Below, one piece after another: positions 8,816-16,680 of a stretch of 64,000 nt of DNA. Under the pieces are notes generated by a model that was not told where the DNA came from, made no database searches, and worked only from the letters and a program-made list of their open reading frames with translations. The stretch comes from Paracoccus methylovorus (lineage in GTDB: Bacteria > Pseudomonadota > Alphaproteobacteria > Rhodobacterales > Rhodobacteraceae), in contig NZ_CP070369.1 of NCBI RefSeq assembly GCF_016919705.1, forward strand, positions 248,001 through 312,000. The letters run 5' to 3'. A program made the translations under genes and the position numbers. Positions within the stretch are counted from its first letter, which is position 1; each line of letters begins with the position of its first letter.

Positions 8816-9760
8816 ATGAAAGCGGTCGATGCCGGCATGAGCGAGGTTCGCTATCTGAAGCTTTCCTTCTGCGTCACGCTTTTGGTCGCAGCCATGGGGA
8901 TCGTGATCGGGCTTTACTCGGGCTCGGCGGCTATTGCATTCGATGGCGTCTATTCGCTGGTGGATGCCGCGATGACGCTGCTTGCGCTTTTCGTTTCCCG
9001 CCTGATCGGGCTGTCCACCCAGCAAGGGGGCAAGGCGGCCGCGCTGCACGCCCGGTTTAACCAAGGCGTCTGGCACCTTGAACCGCTTGTGGTCGCCTTT
9101 GATGGCATGATGCTGATCGGCATCGCCGGCTATGCCTTCGTGAACGCGATCATGGGTATTGCCGAAGGCGGGCAAGAGGTCGATCTGGTCCCCGCCCTGA
9201 CCTATGCCACGCTGACCTGCATGCTTTGTTTCGGCATGTTTTCCTATGGCCGGCGGTTGAACAAAAGGCTCGGCTCGGATCTTGTGGCGCTTGACGTCAA
9301 GGGCTGGCTCATGTCGGCCTCGATCACGGCGGCGCTGCTGGTTGCATTTGTCGGCGGGCTGGTCATGCGATATTTCGGGGCCGAGCAGTGGATCCCCTTT
9401 ATCGACCCGGTGGTTCTTGCCGTCGTCTCGCTGGCCATCATCCCGGTCCCCTTGCGAGAGGTGCGTCAGGCGGTCCGGGAAATCCTGCAACTGACCCCGC
9501 AAGAGCTTCGCGCCCATGTCGAGGCGGTGGCGCGGAAATACGTGCAGGAACAGGGCTACGCGGGTCATTACGCCTATGTGGCCGAGATCGGCCGGGCGGT
9601 GCAGATCGAGCTGTGGTTCGTCCTGCCCCCCGACGCCCCGGCCTTGCCGATGCCGCATTGGGACGCGCTGCGCGACCGGATCGGCGCCGAGATCGGCGGG
9701 GACAACGATCATCGCTGGCTTACCATCGTCTTTACCGGCCAGCGGGAATGGGCGCAGTAG
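8816..9760 (+). CDS. Cation diffusion facilitator (CDF)-family membrane transporter
   Basis: About 314 residues from the ATG at 8816, which has AAGGGG ten bases upstream; in-frame ATG (8789) and TTG (8771) starts are possible. It has four to six membrane segments in the first two thirds and a soluble C-terminal domain of about 90 residues, the CDF layout. The AFDGVYSLVDA segment in membrane helix 2 matches the usual metal-site region and keeps two Asp residues, but the partner site in helix 5 (ALDVKGWLMSAS) is altered, so metal specificity (Fe, Zn, Mn or none) cannot be read. It is separated from the hut operon by a hairpin and is convergent with the LacI-type gene. Confidence 0.8.
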   Translation: MKAVDAGMSEVRYLKLSFCVTLLVAAMGIVIGLYSGSAAIAFDGVYSLVDAAMTLLALFVSRLIGLSTQQGGKAAALHARFNQGVWHLEPLVVAFDGMMLIGIAGYAFVNAIMGIAEGGQEVDLVPALTYATLTCMLCFGMFSYGRRLNKRLGSDLVALDVKGWLMSASITAALLVAFVGGLVMRYFGAEQWIPFIDPVVLAVVSLAIIPVPLREVRQAVREILQLTPQELRAHVEAVARKYVQEQGYAGHYAYVAEIGRAVQIELWFVLPPDAPALPMPHWDALRDRIGAEIGGDNDHRWLTIVFTGQREWAQ

Positions 9761-9784
9761 GGGCTCTGCCCTTGTTGCGACGGG

Positions 9785-10834
9785 TCACGGGGTGTCGAAC
9801 AAGGTCGGGATCGAAACGATCCCCGGTGGGCCCGGCGCGGCCTCAAGCAGGTCGAACAGGGCTTTCAACATACTGGGCACGTCCTGCCGGACCATCAGGA
9901 TCCTTGAATCAAGCGCCGCAACCAACGGGTCCCAGTCAAAGCAACCGATGCTGGGGAAAAGCCCGTCATAGAGGCGGCTTTCCTTGATCGCATGCAAAAC
10001 GCCCTCAAGCGTGATGGTCGAGGTGACGAAGATCGCTTTCGGCGCGTTGTCGTGCTGCGCCAGATAATCCTTGAGCGCCAGATGCGCCTTTTCCTGCGCA
10101 TAGCCCGGCGTCAGCACCATGGTTTCGTCGATGGCGATGCCCGCCTCGGCATGGGCATCGCGAAAGCCGCGCAGCCGTTCAGAGGTGCTGTGATCGGTGA
10201 TCCTGCCGCCCACGAACAGTATCGGTCCGCCGGGCGGGCGCGACGAGGCGGAATCGGCAAGAATGCGGCGGGTCAGCACAAGGGCGCCGCCGTAGTTGTC
10301 CGAGATCACCGACGGCGCCAGCGTGCCCGGCAGGTCAAGGTTCATCGCGCGCACCCCCGAACTGGCGCAAAGCTCGCTGATACGGTCGGGGTCGGTCGCG
10401 CCGGTGGCGATCAGGCAATCGACCTGATGAGAGATCATCGCGCGGGCTGCCTGAACCTCCAGATCCGGGTCGCGCCGGGTGCAGGTGATGATCGGGAACA
10501 ACCCCTTTGCCCGCGCCATTTCCTCGAACTGCTCGACGATCAGCCCGAAATAGCGGTTATCGTATTTCGGCACGATCATTCCGATCAGGTTGGACTTTTC
10601 GCGACGTAAGGCGCTGGCCTGCATGTTGATGGCGAAATCATGTTCATCTGCCAGCCGCGTGATCCGCTCGGCAAGGGCTGCGCTGATCCGACGCTTTTTC
10701 CAGGTCCCGTTCAGGACCGAACTGACCGCGGAAGGCGATGCCCCGGCAAGCGCCGCCAGGTCGTAGATCGTGGTTCGCTTTCCCGAAACGATGCGTGTGC
10801 CAGCCAATCTCTTCCCCGTCGTTTCGTCGACCAT
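9785..10834 (-). CDS. LacI-family transcriptional regulator
   Basis: 349 residues. A canonical LacI helix-turn-helix, TIYDLAALAGASPSAVSSVLNG, is at about 22-43, with the hinge QASALRREKSNLIGMIVP near 75-95, then a periplasmic-binding-like sensor domain with PNYDNRYF-type and VDCLIATGA segments. It is transcribed away from the sugar importer at 11029, and presumably controls that operon in response to its sugar. The N-terminus has about 20 residues before the helix-turn-helix, longer than usual; an internal start is possible but none is better placed. Confidence 0.9.
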   Translation of the reverse strand: MVDETTGKRLAGTRIVSGKRTTIYDLAALAGASPSAVSSVLNGTWKKRRISAALAERITRLADEHDFAINMQASALRREKSNLIGMIVPKYDNRYFGLIVEQFEEMARAKGLFPIITCTRRDPDLEVQAARAMISHQVDCLIATGATDPDRISELCASSGVRAMNLDLPGTLAPSVISDNYGGALVLTRRILADSASSRPPGGPILFVGGRITDHSTSERLRGFRDAHAEAGIAIDETMVLTPGYAQEKAHLALKDYLAQHDNAPKAIFVTSTITLEGVLHAIKESRLYDGLFPSIGCFDWDPLVAALDSRILMVRQDVPSMLKALFDLLEAAPGPPGIVSIPTLFDTP

Positions 10835-10879
10835 TCACTATCACCTTGACAGGCTCACCAAGCCATAACAACCTAGCTT

Positions 10880-10909
10880 CATCGGTTGAGCATGTAGATT
10901 CGGCCGATG
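10880..10909 (+). promoter_or_regulatory. Inverted CATCGG/CCGATG half-sites in LacI-type intergenic region
   Basis: CATCGG at 10880-10885 and CCGATG at 10904-10909 are exact inverted copies with 18 bases between, midway between the regulator and the importer. A TTGACA hexamer lies at 10846-10851. The spacing is longer than the compact palindrome usual for LacI proteins, so this is only a candidate operator. Confidence 0.22.
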
Positions 10910-11028
10910 CAACAGGGGAATTGTCCGGCGCTGAACTGCTGAGGAGGCAGGGGCAGACCGGCTGCGGAAACGGCATCGGACAAGTCGGTCGCCGACGGAC
11001 GATGACGCCAACAAGGAGGAGGGGAAGA

Positions 11029-12075
11029 ATGAAATATCTTGCATTGCCGGCGGCACTTGGGCTGGTGGCAGGCCTGCTGGGCAGCGGTGCCTGGGCACAG
11101 GGCACCGGCACCGTTGCCTTTCTGATGCCCGATCAGGGTTCGACGCGATACGAGGAACACGACTGGCCCGGCTTCAAGGCCGAGATGGAAAAGCTGTGCC
11201 CCGACTGCACGCTGATCTATCAAAACGCCAATGCCGACATGACGCTGCAACAGCAGCAGTTCAACTCGGCCCTGTCGCAGGGTGCGAAGGTGATCGTGCT
11301 TGACCCGGTGGATTCATCTGCCGCCGCATCGCTGGTGGCGCTGGCGCAATCGCAGGACGTCAAGGTCATCGCCTATGACCGTCCTATCCCGGATACCCCG
11401 GCCGATTACTATGTCTCGTTCGATAACGAAGGGCTGGGCTATGCGATTTCCAAGTCGCTGGTCGATCACATGAAGGCGTCGGGCGTGCCCGAGGGCGCAG
11501 GGGTGCTGCAAATCAACGGCTCACCCACCGACGCCGCCGCCGGACTGATCCGCGACGGCATCCATCGCGGGCTGCAGGATTCCGGCTACACGACCCTTGC
11601 CGAGTTCGACACGCCGGATTGGAAACCGACCGAGGCCCAGCAATGGGCAGCCGGGCAGATCACCCGCTTTGGCGACGACATCAAGGGCATCGCCGCTGCG
11701 AATGACGGCACCGGCGGCGGCGCCATCGCGGCGCTGAAGGCGGCGGGCGTCGATCCCTTGCCCCCCGTCACCGGCAACGATGCGATCATCGCCGCGCTGC
11801 AACTGATCATCGCGGGCGACCAATACAACACCATCTCGAAACCGTCGGAAATCGTGGCGGCGGCTGCGGCCAATGTCGCGGTTAAATTCCTGAACGGCGA
11901 AGAGGTCGAGGCCAAGACGACGCTTTACGACACGCCGTCGGAACTGTTCGTCCCTGCGGTCGTGACGCGCGAGAACATCAAGGCCGAGATATTCGACAAC
12001 GGGATCCAGACCCCGGAAGAGGTCTGCACCGGTGAATATGCCGAGGGCTGCAAGGAACTTGGCATCCTCGAATAA
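11029..12075 (+). CDS. Sugar ABC transporter substrate-binding protein (XylF/RbsB class)
   Basis: 348 residues with a Sec signal peptide cleaved near GAWA/QG at residue 23. The mature part is a type I periplasmic binding protein: VAFLMPDQGSTRY at the start, GAKVIVLDPVD, VKVIAYDRPI near 115 and the ANDGTGGGAI loop near 225, which together match the xylose-binding XylF group better than ribose RbsB. The start is fixed by an excellent AGGAGGAGGGG site; in-frame extension to 10738 has no support. The C-terminus carries a Cys pair (EVCTGEYAEGC). It precedes the cognate ATPase and permease, with a hairpin between them. Confidence 0.9.
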   Translation: MKYLALPAALGLVAGLLGSGAWAQGTGTVAFLMPDQGSTRYEEHDWPGFKAEMEKLCPDCTLIYQNANADMTLQQQQFNSALSQGAKVIVLDPVDSSAAASLVALAQSQDVKVIAYDRPIPDTPADYYVSFDNEGLGYAISKSLVDHMKASGVPEGAGVLQINGSPTDAAAGLIRDGIHRGLQDSGYTTLAEFDTPDWKPTEAQQWAAGQITRFGDDIKGIAAANDGTGGGAIAALKAAGVDPLPPVTGNDAIIAALQLIIAGDQYNTISKPSEIVAAAAANVAVKFLNGEEVEAKTTLYDTPSELFVPAVVTRENIKAEIFDNGIQTPEEVCTGEYAEGCKELGILE

Positions 12076-12098
12076 TCCCTCGGACGGGATATGACCGG

Positions 12099-12119
12099 GC
12101 GGCGCGTTTTTCGCGCCGC
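12099..12119 (+). terminator. Intercistronic hairpin after the sugar-binding-protein gene
   Basis: Perfect 8-base-pair stem GCGGCGCG/CGCGCCGC around a TTTTT loop, 24 bases after the binding-protein stop and about 80 bases before the ATPase start. No T-tract follows. Hairpins at this place in ABC operons commonly protect or partly terminate the message so that binding protein is made in excess over the membrane parts. Confidence 0.55.
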
Positions 12120-12196
12120 TTGCTGTCGGTTCCGCCGGGCCGCTCGGGTCCGGCAGATCCGGCAAATCCTACGCAACAGGACGAAAGACACACAGA

Positions 12197-13006
12197 ATGT
12201 CGAATGAGACCCCGGCACCCGACCGCGGCGAAAGGATCCTTAGCCTCAGGGGGATATCAAAGAATTTCGGTGCGGTTTCGGCACTGACGAATATCGAACT
12301 GGACGTCCACGCCGGCGAGGTCGTGGCGCTGGTCGGCGACAACGGCGCGGGAAAATCCACGCTGGTCAAGGTGCTGGCCGGGGTTCATCAACCCTCAGCG
12401 GGCACGGTTGAATTCATGGGCCAGCCGGTGACGCTGGACAATCCCGCCACCGCGCTTGCTCTGGGCATTGCCACGGTGTTTCAGGATCTGGCGCTGTGCG
12501 AAAACCTGGATGTGGTCGCCAACCTGTTTCTGGGACACGAGATCAACCCGCTGCGCCTTGACGAGGTGCAGATGGAAGTGCGCGCCTGGACGCTGCTTCA
12601 GGAGCTCGCGGCCCGCATCCCTTCGGTGCGAGAGCCCATCGCCTCGCTTTCGGGCGGGCAGCGCCAGACCGTCGCCATCGCGCGCTCGCTGTTGCTGCAA
12701 CCCCGGATCATCATGCTGGACGAACCGACCGCCGCCCTTGGCGTGGCGCAAACCGCCGAGGTCCTGAACCTGATCGAGCGGGTGCGCGACCGTGGGCTGG
12801 GCGTCATCATCATCAGCCACAACATGGAGGACGTGCGCGCCGTGGCCGACCGTATCGTGGTGCTGCGCCTTGGCCGCAACAACGGCGTGTTTACACCCGA
12901 CGCCAGCAATCAGGATCTGGTCGCCGCGATTACCGGCGCGACCGAGAACGCCGTCTCGCGCCGCAGCCAGCGCAAAGCCGCCCAAGCCGAAGGAACCGAC
13001 GCATGA
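12197..13006 (+). CDS. Sugar ABC transporter ATPase, single-domain (XylG/FrcA-like)
   Basis: 269 residues with one nucleotide-binding domain, unlike the duplicated RbsA/XylG proteins of about 500 residues. Walker A GDNGAGKST is at 47-55, signature LSGGQRQT at 151-158, Walker B IMLDEPTAALG at 172-182 and the switch histidine in IIISHNM near 208. Short single-domain ATPases of this sort occur in alphaproteobacterial sugar importers such as fructose FrcA. The last 20 residues are basic/alanine-rich. The stop overlaps the permease start by four bases. Confidence 0.92.
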   Translation: MSNETPAPDRGERILSLRGISKNFGAVSALTNIELDVHAGEVVALVGDNGAGKSTLVKVLAGVHQPSAGTVEFMGQPVTLDNPATALALGIATVFQDLALCENLDVVANLFLGHEINPLRLDEVQMEVRAWTLLQELAARIPSVREPIASLSGGQRQTVAIARSLLLQPRIIMLDEPTAALGVAQTAEVLNLIERVRDRGLGVIIISHNMEDVRAVADRIVVLRLGRNNGVFTPDASNQDLVAAITGATENAVSRRSQRKAAQAEGTDA

Positions 13007-14244
13007 CCCAGGAGACCCGGAAACTCCTTGACCGTGCGGACGAACGCCTGCGTCAGGACGACAGCATCGCCGGGATCATTCGCGGATTTTGGGACCGGGT
13101 GCGTTCGGGCGACCTGGGGATATTGCCGGTCGCTGTCGGTCTTGTGGTGATCTCGGCCGTATTCACCACGCTGAATCCGCTATTCATCGCGCCGAACAAT
13201 CTGGTGAACCTGCTGTTTGACTGCGCGACCGTCGGGGTGATCTCGCTGGGCGTGGTCTGCGTGCTGATGCTGGGCGAGATCGACCTTTCCGTGGGTTCGA
13301 TGAGCGGGCTTGCATCAGCCTTGGTGGGCGTCATCTGGATCAAGATGGGCTTTCCGCTGCCGCTTGCCATTCTGGCCGCACTGGCAGCCGGGGCGATCAT
13401 AGGCGCGATCTATGCCACGCTGCTGAACTGGATCGGCATGCCCAGCTTTATCTCGACCCTGTCGGGGCTGCTCGCGATCCTGGGGATGCAGCTTTACCTG
13501 CTGGGCTCGGGCGGCTCGATCAACCTGCCCTATGCCTCGAACATGGTGAAATTCGGCCAGCTCATGATCATGCCGGACTGGTTTTCCCATACCGTGGCGC
13601 TGTTGCCGGGGATTATCCTGCTGTGGGGCGGGATCGGGATCGCCCGCCGCCGCCGCGCGGTGGGGCTAAGCGCCCAGCCGCTGGGCCTGCTGTTGGTCAA
13701 GACGGTGGTGCTGACCGCCGCACTGCAGTTCGCCGTCTGGTATCTGAACCTTGGCCGCGGCGTGCCGTGGATGTTCGGGTTGTTCGTGCTGCTGGTGGTC
13801 ATCCTGAACTATGCGCTGACCCGCACCAAATGGGGCCGCTCGATGTTTGCCGTCGGCGGCAACCGCGAAGCCGCGCGGCGCTCGGGCATCAATGTCAAGC
13901 GCATCTACCTTTCGGCCTTCATGCTTTGCTCGACGCTGGCCGCGCTTGGCGGGATGCTGTCGGCGGCCCGCCTGGCCTCGTCCAGCCAGCAGGCAGGGAC
14001 CGGAGACGTGAACCTGAACGCGATCGCCGCGGCCGTGATCGGCGGCACCAGCCTGTTCGGCGGCCGGGGCAGCGCCTATTCCGCACTGCTGGGGATCATC
14101 GTCATTCAGGCGATTTCCAACGGGCTGACATTGCTGAACCTGTCCTCCAGCCTGCGCTACATGATCACCGGGGGGGTGCTGGCAATCGCCGTCATCATCG
14201 ACTCTCTGGCCCGCCGGTCACGCGCAACCCACGGCCGTGGCTGA
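13003..14244 (+). CDS. Sugar ABC transporter permease (XylH class)
   Basis: 413 residues, about ten to twelve membrane segments, with a soluble N-terminal 45 residues (KLLDRADERLRQDDS). Hallmarks of the BPD_transp_2 sugar permeases are visible: NLVNLLFDCATVGVISLG, MLGEIDLSVGSM near 92-103, GMPSFISTLSG, and in the C-terminal half GRSMFAVGGNREAARRSGINV and AAVIGGTSLFGGRGS. The longer central insert (about residues 205-260) is typical of XylH rather than RbsC. It makes the channel for the binding protein and ATPase upstream. Confidence 0.92.
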   Translation: MTQETRKLLDRADERLRQDDSIAGIIRGFWDRVRSGDLGILPVAVGLVVISAVFTTLNPLFIAPNNLVNLLFDCATVGVISLGVVCVLMLGEIDLSVGSMSGLASALVGVIWIKMGFPLPLAILAALAAGAIIGAIYATLLNWIGMPSFISTLSGLLAILGMQLYLLGSGGSINLPYASNMVKFGQLMIMPDWFSHTVALLPGIILLWGGIGIARRRRAVGLSAQPLGLLLVKTVVLTAALQFAVWYLNLGRGVPWMFGLFVLLVVILNYALTRTKWGRSMFAVGGNREAARRSGINVKRIYLSAFMLCSTLAALGGMLSAARLASSSQQAGTGDVNLNAIAAAVIGGTSLFGGRGSAYSALLGIIVIQAISNGLTLLNLSSSLRYMITGGVLAIAVIIDSLARRSRATHGRG

Positions 14245-14327
14245 TCCGACGGCACCATGACCGATACGACGCTTTCCGCCGCACGCCGGCGTCAGCGCCT
14301 GACATCCGCTGAACAAAGGAGATCAGC

Positions 14328-15224
14328 ATGAAAAACCGCCTTGGGCTGCATGCCAATGTCTGGGTTGCCGGCTGGACCGAACCCGAGGCCGCCCGCGCCA
14401 TCGACAAGACCGCCGAATTCGGTTTCGACCTGATCGAGATTTCGGCCATGGCGCCGCATCTGATGAACATTGCCGAGACCCGCAGGCGGCTGGATCAGGC
14501 CGGGATCGGCGTGACCATGTCGCTGGGGCTTGAGGCCGCCAAGGACATCTCGTCCCCAGATCCCGATCGCGTCCGGGCGGGCGAGACGCATCTGCTGGAT
14601 ATCGTGTCCGGCGCGCGGGATCTGGGCGCGACCCATATCAGCGGCATCCTGTATTCGGCCTTTCAGAAATACGGCGAACCGGCGACGGCCGCAGGCGTGG
14701 CGTCCTCGATCAACGTGATGCAGCGGGTGGCGGAAAAGGCGGCGGCAAGCGGCATCACCCTGGGGATGGAGGTGGTCAATCGCTATGAAAGCAACATCCT
14801 GAACACGGCGGCGCAGGGGGTGGAATACTGCCGCCGGGTGGGCGCACCCAACGTCAAGGTCCATCTGGACGTCTATCACATGAATATCGAAGAGGTGGAC
14901 GCCGTTGCCGCCATCCATGCCACGGGCGAATATCTTGGGTATTTCCACACCGGAGAAAGCCATCGCGGCTATATGGGCACCGGCTCTATTGACCTTAAAG
15001 CCATCTTTCAGGCCCTGGCGCGCATTGGTTATGAAGGGCCGATCACCTACGAATCCTTTTCCTCGCGCGTGGTCGGCCAGCCGCTGACGGGCATTCTTGG
15101 TATCTGGCGCGAAACGTGGGAGGATGGCGACGACCTTGTCGCGCATGCCAAGATGTATACCCGGTCCCTGATGATCGCGGCGCAAAACTCGGTAACGCGG
15201 AGTGCAGCCCTGCCGGGCGGCTAA
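14328..15224 (+). CDS. D-psicose/D-tagatose 3-epimerase family protein
   Basis: 298-residue TIM-barrel sugar isomerase. The four metal ligands known from the Agrobacterium tumefaciens enzyme (Glu150, Asp183, His209, Glu244) appear two residues earlier as Glu148 (GMEVVNR), Asp181 (HLDVYHMNIEE), His207 (YFHTGESHR) and Glu242 (TYESF); NILNTAAQGVEY is also nearly the same. Such enzymes interconvert ketohexoses at C3 (fructose/psicose, tagatose/sorbose) with Mn or Co. A GGAG site lies just upstream. It closes the LacI-controlled sugar importer operon, so the imported sugar is probably a rare ketohexose or related polyol product. Exact sugar unknown. Confidence 0.85.
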   Translation: MKNRLGLHANVWVAGWTEPEAARAIDKTAEFGFDLIEISAMAPHLMNIAETRRRLDQAGIGVTMSLGLEAAKDISSPDPDRVRAGETHLLDIVSGARDLGATHISGILYSAFQKYGEPATAAGVASSINVMQRVAEKAAASGITLGMEVVNRYESNILNTAAQGVEYCRRVGAPNVKVHLDVYHMNIEEVDAVAAIHATGEYLGYFHTGESHRGYMGTGSIDLKAIFQALARIGYEGPITYESFSSRVVGQPLTGILGIWRETWEDGDDLVAHAKMYTRSLMIAAQNSVTRSAALPGG

Positions 15225-15265
15225 GCCGGGGTTTGGGCAAAGGGATTGGTGCCAGAACACGAAGT

Positions 15266-15282
15266 TGTCGCGTTTTGCGACA
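15266..15282 (+). promoter_or_regulatory. Palindrome TGTCGC-N5-GCGACA upstream of acyltransferase
   Basis: A perfect 6-base inverted repeat with a 5-base spacer, 41 bases after the epimerase stop and 125 bases upstream of the acyltransferase start. It could be a hairpin ending the sugar operon or a protein-binding site. Its right arm contains TTTGCGACA (15274-15282), a 9-mer seen upstream of three other envelope genes in this window. Confidence 0.35.
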
Positions 15283-15406
15283 GCGTCGCGGGGCTTTAGA
15301 ACTGAAAGGCGGCGGCCTCGGGCTCGGGGGCTGCGCGGATACGTCGGTTGTTGTGTGCAAGGCCGGCCCCTAGCCAGGATATGCAGGAACAGGGCGTAGT
15401 TTTTAA

Positions 15407-16513
15407 ATGGTATCTTTTACAACCCAAATCCCCTCTGCGGAACCGGCAGCGGCCGCGGCGCAGGCTTCCAACCCCGAGACGAGAAAGCTCGACAGCTATC
15501 CGCTGTTCGACTGGCTGCGCATCATCCTTGCCTCTTTGGTGGCGCTTGGGCATCAGGGCATGCCGGCCCTTGGTCCCATCGACGCGACGCTGGCCGTCAT
15601 CGTCTTTCTGGCGCTGTCGGGGTGGCTGATCGGAGGCATCCTGCTGACCACCTCGATCCCGGAACTGCCAAGGTTCTTCTTCAACAGGGCCACGCGGATC
15701 TGGATCCCCTATGCCTTCGCGGTGGCGCTGATCTACGGTCTGGCAGCATGGCGCGAAGGGATCGATGCGAACTGGTACAAGTACCTGTTTTACGACGTGA
15801 CCTTTACCCACATCACCTTCACCCAATTCCCAAGGGCGATGTACGAACTGCCGATGGGCGGGACCGGCAACCATTTCTGGAGCATCTCGGTCGAAGAGCA
15901 GTTCTATCTTGTCGCGCCGCTGCTGATGCTTTTGCTGCCGTTCGGCAAAAAGCTCTGGACTTGGGTGGTGATCGCCGTGGTCCTGCTGGCGGCGCAGTCG
16001 ATATTCGCGGCCATTGCGCTGGGGGTGGTGGCGGCGCTGATCGCGCGCGACTATCCGGGCTGGTATCGGACGCGGGATGCGCGCTTGCTGGTCTGGGTCG
16101 CGGTGATCGCAACCTTTGCGTTGTGCTGCCTGTTCGACACCGGACCCATGCGGGCGCTTTTCGCGGTGTGTCTGGTGCAGGGCCTTGCCCTGCCGGGCCC
16201 ACGCGGTCAGATCGGGATGTTCCTGGGCGCAATATCCTATCCCTTTTACCTGAACCATTGGATGGGGGCATTCCTTGTCAACGGCGTCGCCAGGCATTTT
16301 GCGCCGATCCCCAATGCGCTGTGGATTCTGGCCGCCTATGTCGTGGCGCTGATCGCAGGGATCGTGACCTGGGCGATGATCGACAGATGGGTCATGCTGT
16401 CCCGCAATTCCTGGTCCACGCATCGGCGCGGCGTGGTGCTGGGGGCGCTGGCCTATGGGCTGGTGCTGATCGGCCTTGTCGGCGGCAGCATCATCTGGGC
16501 CAACGGCGGCTAG
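15407..16513 (+). CDS. Acyltransferase family 3 membrane protein (OafA/OpgC-like)
   Basis: 368 residues with about ten membrane segments. Features of acyltransferase-3 proteins are an FDWLRIILASLVALGHQG segment near 33-50 with the conserved His, FLALSGWLIGG near 68, NRATRIWIPY near 95 with the conserved Arg, HFWSISVEEQFYLVAPLL near 160-178, and ISYPFYLNHW near 275. Members O-acetylate or otherwise acylate surface sugars such as O-antigen, glucans or exopolysaccharide. The polar N-terminal 28 residues are cytosolic. The ribosome-binding site is poor (A/T-rich TTTTTAAATG). Stand-alone gene; acceptor unknown. Confidence 0.87.
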   Translation: MVSFTTQIPSAEPAAAAAQASNPETRKLDSYPLFDWLRIILASLVALGHQGMPALGPIDATLAVIVFLALSGWLIGGILLTTSIPELPRFFFNRATRIWIPYAFAVALIYGLAAWREGIDANWYKYLFYDVTFTHITFTQFPRAMYELPMGGTGNHFWSISVEEQFYLVAPLLMLLLPFGKKLWTWVVIAVVLLAAQSIFAAIALGVVAALIARDYPGWYRTRDARLLVWVAVIATFALCCLFDTGPMRALFAVCLVQGLALPGPRGQIGMFLGAISYPFYLNHWMGAFLVNGVARHFAPIPNALWILAAYVVALIAGIVTWAMIDRWVMLSRNSWSTHRRGVVLGALAYGLVLIGLVGGSIIWANGG

Positions 16514-16562
16514 GCGGCAAGCAGGCGTGACCATGCCCGGGACTTGGGCGATCCGGCGAAAG

Positions 16563-16571
16563 TTTGCGACA
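16563..16571 (+). promoter_or_regulatory. TTTGCGACA motif upstream of RND adaptor
   Basis: Copy of TTTGCGACA whose 3' end lies 110 bases before the adaptor start, on the same strand as the gene. See the corresponding sites near 15274, 42491 (minus strand) and 50945. No regulator is assigned. Confidence 0.25.
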
Positions 16572-16590
16572 ATCGGCTGCGGATCGGGGC

Positions 16591-16614
16591 AGGAAACATA
16601 AAAATCGGTTTCCT
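16591..16614 (+). promoter_or_regulatory. Inverted repeat AGGAAAC-N10-GTTTCCT upstream of RND operon
   Basis: Perfect 7-base arms (16591-16597 and 16608-16614) flank an A/T-rich spacer, 67 bases upstream of the adaptor start. Size and place suit a TetR- or MarR-type operator, though no such regulator gene is adjacent. It could also fold as a leader hairpin. Confidence 0.35.
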
Positions 16615-16680
16615 CTCGGACAGCGATACGTGACTATGACAGGCTGAACGCGGCCCTGCATTTCACCAAGGACCTTCCAC

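Noticed and set aside
16514..16680. Outer-membrane efflux channel gene expected next to the RND pair
   Set aside because: Neither the upstream gap nor the region after 20988 holds an open frame with OMF features; the gene is not in the window.
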